A DNA stretch of 64,000 bases, from NCBI RefSeq assembly GCF_009870125.1, contig NC_046683.1, forward strand, positions 53,397,869-53,461,868, written 5' to 3'. Below, piece by piece: positions 58,726 to 64,000 of the stretch (positions within the stretch are counted from its first letter, which is position 1; each line of letters starts with the position of its first letter). The notes beneath the pieces are model-generated. The model was not told the origin of the DNA and did not search any database. It saw only the letters and a list, made by a program, of their open reading frames with translations. The stretch is from Drosophila pseudoobscura (lineage: Eukaryota; Arthropoda; Insecta; Diptera; Drosophilidae). Position numbers and translations under genes: made by a program.

Positions 58726-59469
58726 CAGGACACTTCCACTTTCACCACAAATCTAATCCGTACGGGATACGATCGAGTATCTGCCTGGTCTGGTGTGGAA
58801 TTCTTTGAGGAGATTCCTCCTCCTCGTTTATTCAATGCAAATATTTATGGGGCAGAACAGTCTTCGATCGGGGAATGCTGGCCAGGTCTCTATAGAGGGG
58901 CTGTGGGTTCCTTGAGGCCTTGAGGAAAATCCCTTCTGGCAGGCCGAGAATCTCCGAGAATATTGAAGAACCCAAAACGAATTCCCGCCCAAAAAAATAT
59001 ACGATAGTTTATCCAAATTGTTGGCGGAGAAGTGGGGAGTGGGGGAGGGGGGGTGTGTAAATTGTAAACATTTATTTTGTATGGATTCTATTTCGGATGG
59101 AACTATTTTTTGATTCAACCTGTACATTCCTCAGATACATATATGTATCTTTTTCTATATAAAATCTAATTAAAGCCCCCCCCCCCCCCCAAACCCCCGG
59201 AATTGGCCCTGTTGTGGCCGAAATTCCGAAAAGACAAGAACAATGCGCCGTAAAGTTCATTGAAGAAGGAAGAATGTACGATTGTTGTGGCACTGTGGCA
59301 GTGGCAGTGGCAGTGAGATTTCAATGTCAGAACTATAGAGTGCCCCCCCACACACCCCCACACCCGCACACAGCCAAAAGGTCAGGGTAAGCAAATGGAA
59401 ATGGAAATAGATTTGGATTTGGATGGATAGACAGACTTTTGCTAAATATTTACAGAAAAACTATACAGA

Positions 59470-59710
59470 AGCGCACCCACGGCTGCTCCAAGGTGCCCCA
59501 AGGTGTCCACGGCTGCTCCAAGCTTCCCCGCGCTGTCCTACGCTGCCCCACCGCCTTCCCTACGCTGTCCACCGCTGCACCATCGCCCCCCCACCGCTGC
59601 TCCACGCAGCCCTACGCTGCCCCTTCGCCTTCCCACCGCCTCCCCTACGCTGTTCACCGCTGCTCCACGCTGTCATCGCCTGCCCCACCGCCTCCCCACC
59701 GCTGATTACG
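59470..59710. repeat. C-rich minisatellite (TACGCTGCCCC / CACCGCTGC motifs)
   Basis: Irregular tandem copies of CTACGCTG(T/C)CC, CACCGCTGC and CACCGCCTTCC fill about 240 bp. No perfect period is seen. Confidence 0.7.
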
Positions 59711-59854
59711 ACTCCGACGACTAATTGTGACTCAATTCGGAACAGTTTTGGGTCATTAGCTTGACCCCAACCGCAGCCCACCCCCCCACCCCCGCCCTGG
59801 GGCAGTGTGCTGTCTCAGCGATGTCTCTGAATGCGTCATCATGGAAATGATGGA

Positions 59855-59950
59855 AATGGCGGTGGGGTGCGGTGGGGCGGTGGGGCGGTGGGCGGTGGGG
59901 GGGGTGCGGTGTGGCGGTGGGGCGCTGGGGGGTGGCGGGGGGGTGTGGTG
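59855..59950. repeat. (GGTGGGGC)n G-rich minisatellite
   Basis: Short GGTGGGGC-type units in tandem. This strand could form G-quadruplexes (inference). Confidence 0.75.
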
Positions 59951-60046
59951 TGGCGTCCATCAGTGAAGCAATTGTCTGCTGCTTTTGTACTAGAGCGGAC
60001 ATTGGTCTTTGGTCTTTTGACTCCCCCACCCCTCTATAACCTCCCT

Positions 60047-60066
60047 CCCCCCCCCCCCCCCCCCCC
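60047..60066. repeat. Poly-C run of 20
   Basis: Uninterrupted C homopolymer. Confidence 0.9.
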
Positions 60067-60365
60067 ACCCTTCCACAGTGGGAATATTCTGCCTGTTTAG
60101 CTTTTATTTTCCACTGAACTTGAAACGTCGCCAACGCCATGCATCGAAGGCGTGAAAATGTGTTCGATATGCAGTATTTTTCTATAGTTTATTTACTTGA
60201 TAGCCCACCCCTCCTACACCTCCCCTAACCCCCCCTAGCGCCCCCTACCCATAAGGCAACGTAAACCCTTTTTGTTTTTTGTGTGATTCGAATTCTAGGA
60301 AATCATTTCCATGCCGCGCACTTTTGCCTTTGGATAATTGCTGAGACCTTGAAAAGGCACTGAAC

Positions 60366-60422
60366 GATGGCCACTGGCCACTGGACGATGGGCACTGGAC
60401 GATGGGCACTGGACGATGGCCA
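60366..60422. repeat. 14-bp minisatellite
   Basis: About four copies of a unit resembling CACTGGACGATGGG. Confidence 0.8.
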
Positions 60423-61009
60423 TCCGACACCAAAATTACATAAATATACGATATACGAGTACGAGTGCGAGTTTCTGTGGACAAATAAACTGTACTTTGG
60501 TTCGTATGACAGAAACAGAAACGAAAAACGAAAACAAAAACAAAAATAAACAAAAAATTAAATTAAAGCGGAATTAAACAGAGCTGTGGAGCTTTTGCTG
60601 TGGATAGCTGGATTGCTCGATTGCTGGAGTGTGCGACGCGCCATTTTCCGGGAATATTATGAAGTACAACAAGACCCGTACCCCGTGCCCCGTGCCCCGC
60701 ACCCCTTGCCCCGCACCCCCGGCTGAAGCGTGAGAAATGTGGCAGGGAATGGAAATGGGATTTCAGTTTCGTTTCGTTAGAAGCGACTGCCATCCCATGG
60801 ATAGACCAAAGGAAGACCAAAAACCTTGCCAGAGAAAGCTGCAATGGGAGAAGCGATAGAAACGGGGGATGAGGGACCGCTTGGAGGCTCCAAAAGGGAA
60901 ATTTCGACACAAAATGCGAAAGAAATGTGCAACGAATTTATGTACATATGTATATGCCTCGTCGCTGAAGCCTAGAAATGGAGTGGAGCAAAATATTGAA
61001 TGACTAAAA

Positions 61010-61780
61010 TCAGAATAAAATATATATTTATTTATATTTAAAATATGGCAAAATTAAAATGGTAAAATAATAGAAAACAAAAGCAATTAATAGATGGGGT
61101 AAAGAATATATTTAATGGAAATTATTGGGAATGATCAGATCTCGAATACGTAATATTTTGGAGGATATGGATATGGAGGATAAATATATGATACAATCAT
61201 ATTATACAAAAATAAATAAATTTATATTGAAATTAAATATTCGCTTGGATTAAAAAAAAAAATAAATAAAATATATGTATATTTAAAATATTACATTTGC
61301 AGCAAATATATTTAACCTTCATACAATGTGCTTACATATGGAACATATTTATTTTAATTATGAAATATATTTAATTTATTTAATTTAAATATAATTATTT
61401 TATATATGTGTTTTCATTTTGGAATATATTTATTTTAATTCATAAATTTATTTGATATTAAAGTTAAATAATTAAATATATAATTAAATGTAATTTAAAT
61501 ATCAAATATATTTATTTTAAATGTGAAATATATTCATTGTAAATATGAGATATAATTTCAATATAAAAAATAATTTAGTTTAAATATGAAATGTATTTAT
61601 TTTATTTTTTTTTATATGTTTTTTTGCATACATTTTTTGTATATAGATTTTTTATATATTTTTTTGTTATATGTATGTATGTATATATTTTTTGTTATAT
61701 ATTTTTTTTGTTATATATACTTTTTTTTAATATTTATTTTTTAAATGCAAGTGAAAGCACTTTCTCTTCTCACAGTTTCC
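61010..61780. repeat. AT-rich island 4 with the 22-bp unit
   Basis: Around 61,500-61,545 two clean adjacent 22-bp units occur, of the same kind as at 50.4-50.7 kb, with degenerate ones around. The right end is T-rich with TTTTTTGTTATAT repeats. Confidence 0.65.
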
Positions 61781-61950
61781 ACATTCAAAGTAAATCTATT
61801 GGTATTTGAATACATTTAACAAAAATCGAAGCTAAAATATTAAAATTCCATTCGTTTTTAATGAAGAAACCAAAGGCCAGTCACCTTTTGGGCTGCCAAG
61901 AGCAGATCCTCATCCTTGAAGGACCGCCATGTGCATGGTAACGGTATTCG

Positions 61951-61951
<1 letters not shown>

Positions 61952-61986
<35 letters not shown>
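61952..61986. repeat. (TG)n microsatellite
   Basis: About seventeen TG units. Confidence 0.9.
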
Positions 61987-61988
<2 letters not shown>

Positions 61989-62994
61989 CCCGATCCTCTC
62001 CTGTCTCCTGTCTCTCGTCCTGGCTTTGTGTGGCGCTTTTTCAAGCAGCTGCTGTTTCTGCTGGTCGGTCATTCGATATCGCTGCCCTTCTGTCTCTGGG
62101 CGGGGGGCTAGGGGGGCGAGGGGGGCGACTGGGGGTCTCTGCTTTCCGTTCACTGACCTCCTTCAAGAGAAGAGAGGCAAACGAAAGTTTCGTCGACCGA
62201 ATATGCGTCATGCGGCAGCCGACAAAAGCAAAAAACTGTGAAAAGTATTCCATAGAAAATTATACATCATGATCTACGGCCGATAGACCGAGAGATCTCT
62301 ACAGATTGGACGCAGACCACCGTCTGGGAGAGTGCCGGAGAGTGACCCCAATAGGCGGAGATACACCAGAGCCCCCGGGCATTCAAATCTCTTTGAAAAC
62401 TCTCACTTTTTTGCACCCAATCGCTGGCGGAGGGCTTCTGCTTCGGCCGGGGGAGGGAGGTTGGAGGAGAAGAGTTCAACAAACCTTCGCTGAACTCTCC
62501 GGATCCAGAGCATTGACACTTGATGGACGATCCGGAGAGACAGAGAGCCCCAGAGCCCCCGAGCCCCAGAGCCCCAGAGCCCCCGTCTCCGATCTGATCT
62601 GCATTCAAGCTCACTTTCTTTTACGTCTATATTGTATCTATCTATCTGTGTATCTGTGTATCGATACGATCTCTTTTCGCTCTCTTCTCCCCGGGTCTCC
62701 ACGGAGAGCTGTTGCCGTTGTTGCAACATTTTTCACTTTCTTTTCGGGGGCAGGGGGATTGCCATTTGAATGTCTCTTTCTTTTCGGATACCCTCCTCGG
62801 AGCGGAGTCCCAATCTGTTTCCATTGTCTGCGAATGCTTTCGGTTTCCATTCTTTTCTCTATCCGATCTCATGGCAATTGTAATCAAAGACCCCCCCAGT
62901 CTTTCGTTGCTTTTTTCTCTGAGATCAGTATTTGATTTTTTGTTTTTATTCAAAAATTCACAATCACAAAAAATAAATATTTCCTGGATAGAAT

Positions 62995-63600
62995 TAGTGA
63001 ATTAATAATTATTGGGATAATAATCCATGTTCAATATATTTCATTAAATATTTTAAAGATTTTTATATATTTGTTTACTAATATAGTATTTTGATTTGAA
63101 ATTTTTTTAATTTTTTCTAATTAATTATTTTATACATTTTATTAGTTAATTGATTTAATCTTTTCGTATTTTACTATTTCATTTATTTATTATTATTATT
63201 ATCATATATATTTATTTATATATTTCCGTATATTTATATTTTTAAATTTTGAATTTATATTAATAATTTTCTATATTGATTATTAATTAATTTAATTCTT
63301 TTTATATGTATATAGTTTTTTTCCAAGTTTTTATTTATTTTTAATCATTTTGTTATTTACCAATTTTTAATGATTCATTTGTAAATTTAAATTTGCTTGT
63401 ATTTTTTTAATTATTAATAAATTTAATCTTTCTAAATATTTGTCTTACGTTTTTTTTATTTATATATTTTTGTTTATTTATTAAACTATTTATTTTAATA
63501 TTATTTATATTATTTTTATTTATTGATATATTTATTTTTATGAAATTTTTTCTATTTGAATACATTTTGTTTTTTATATTTTAATTTTTTACCTATTTCA
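62995..63600. repeat. AT-rich island 5
   Basis: T-rich, with many TTTATTTATT motifs; no coding potential and no clear 22-bp unit. Confidence 0.65.
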
Positions 63601-64000
63601 TTGCCATTTTGTTGCTCCACATTTTGTTGCTTTTATACACCCCAAACAAAGGGTATGTCGATATTCGATCATTTTCCCGCCGCGGCTCGTGCGTTATAGT
63701 TTTCTGATTTGTCTTTGTTTTTTTTTTTTTGGGCCTGGCCTCCGCGTAATTGCTGGCCACCTATCCAAAACGAGAGTTTGAACTGTTTGTGCCCCTCCCC
63801 CTATCCCCCTATCCCACTCTCCCCCTCTGCCCGCCCCTTTGGGTGGAAAAGAAAGTGTTGAACTTTCGTTGTCTATGTCTCAATTTCGTGTTTGAATCTC
63901 GGGGCTGGCTGCCGAGATTTTGTTTTGTTTTGTTTTGTTTTTGCTTTGCTTTTGCTTTTTATTTTGTTTATTCGTTTATTCGGGCTCGTGTTTATTGAAG

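Larger units (their letters stand above)
46552..64000. other. Gene-free region, right part (possible giant first intron)
   Basis: No coding exon is supportable on either strand. The stretch alternates GC-rich simple sequence, long C or G runs and AT-rich islands. If the exon at 46,006-46,551 is real, this may be its first intron. Long open frames here come from trinucleotide and purine repeats. Confidence 0.4.

Noticed and set aside
62306-62935. Plus-strand frame of 209 aa
   Set aside because: Composition follows simple repeats (CCCAGAGCC units) and T-rich sequence; no domain, no conserved motif.
1-64000. tRNA, rRNA, snRNA genes, CRISPR arrays or bacterial operons
   Set aside because: No cloverleaf with A/B boxes, rRNA core or regularly spaced repeats was recognised by eye, and the gene structure is that of a fly nuclear genome.

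Overview
The window is nuclear DNA of a fruit fly (genus Drosophila). The genes have short 50-130 bp GT/AG introns and fly-type core promoters. They match the Drosophila proteins Tsp74F and Prestin, a slimfast-type cationic amino acid transporter, a pair of arylsulfatase B-like proteins and DM9-domain proteins. As I recall, several D. melanogaster homologues lie at cytological 74F-75A on 3L, so this is probably Muller element D. I cannot fix the species; an obscura-group fly is possible but unproven. All orthology statements come from memory of the families, not from a search.

Layout. 0.3-0.8 kb: an unrecognised two-exon gene (-). 1.4-3.8 kb: an amino acid transporter (-). 4-9 kb: mostly intergenic, with a decayed jockey-type reverse transcriptase fragment at 6.9-7.5 kb. 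9.0-11.0 kb: arylsulfatase B-like gene 1 (+). 11.8-16.3 kb: three DM9 genes (-), with a decayed mariner transposase between the first and second. 17.0 kb: a strong TATA/Inr/pause-button/DPE core promoter (+). 18.4-20.4 kb: arylsulfatase B-like gene 2 (+). 20.8-21.6 kb: a promoter and first exon (+) with no coding partner in the window. 22.1-23.2 kb: Tsp74F (-). 28.5-36.3 kb: Prestin, an SLC26/STAS anion transporter (-), with a long first intron. 37.2-38.4 kb: Wdr92 (+), convergent with TTC27 (-) at 38.6-41.2 kb. 41.2-64.0 kb: no protein gene that I can support. That stretch holds microsatellites, minisatellites, long G or C runs and AT-rich islands, plus a second copy of the 21-kb promoter/first exon at 45.7-46.6 kb.

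Functionally, the left half carries transport and secretory genes: amino acid and anion transporters, lysosomal or cell-surface sulfatases, secreted DM9 lectin-like proteins and a tetraspanin. The DM9 promoters carry GATA sites, which suits gut or fat-body expression (inference). Wdr92 and TTC27 are a housekeeping/ciliary-assembly pair, and DRE motifs lie near both.

The most unusual observations are four: the promoter/first-exon block present twice, 25 kb apart, with its 5' splice site conserved; a 22-bp AT-rich tandem unit recurring in separate islands; a duplicated regulatory-looking module around a 12-bp palindrome at 27.9 and 28.2 kb; and a long open frame upstream of the first ATG of Prestin.
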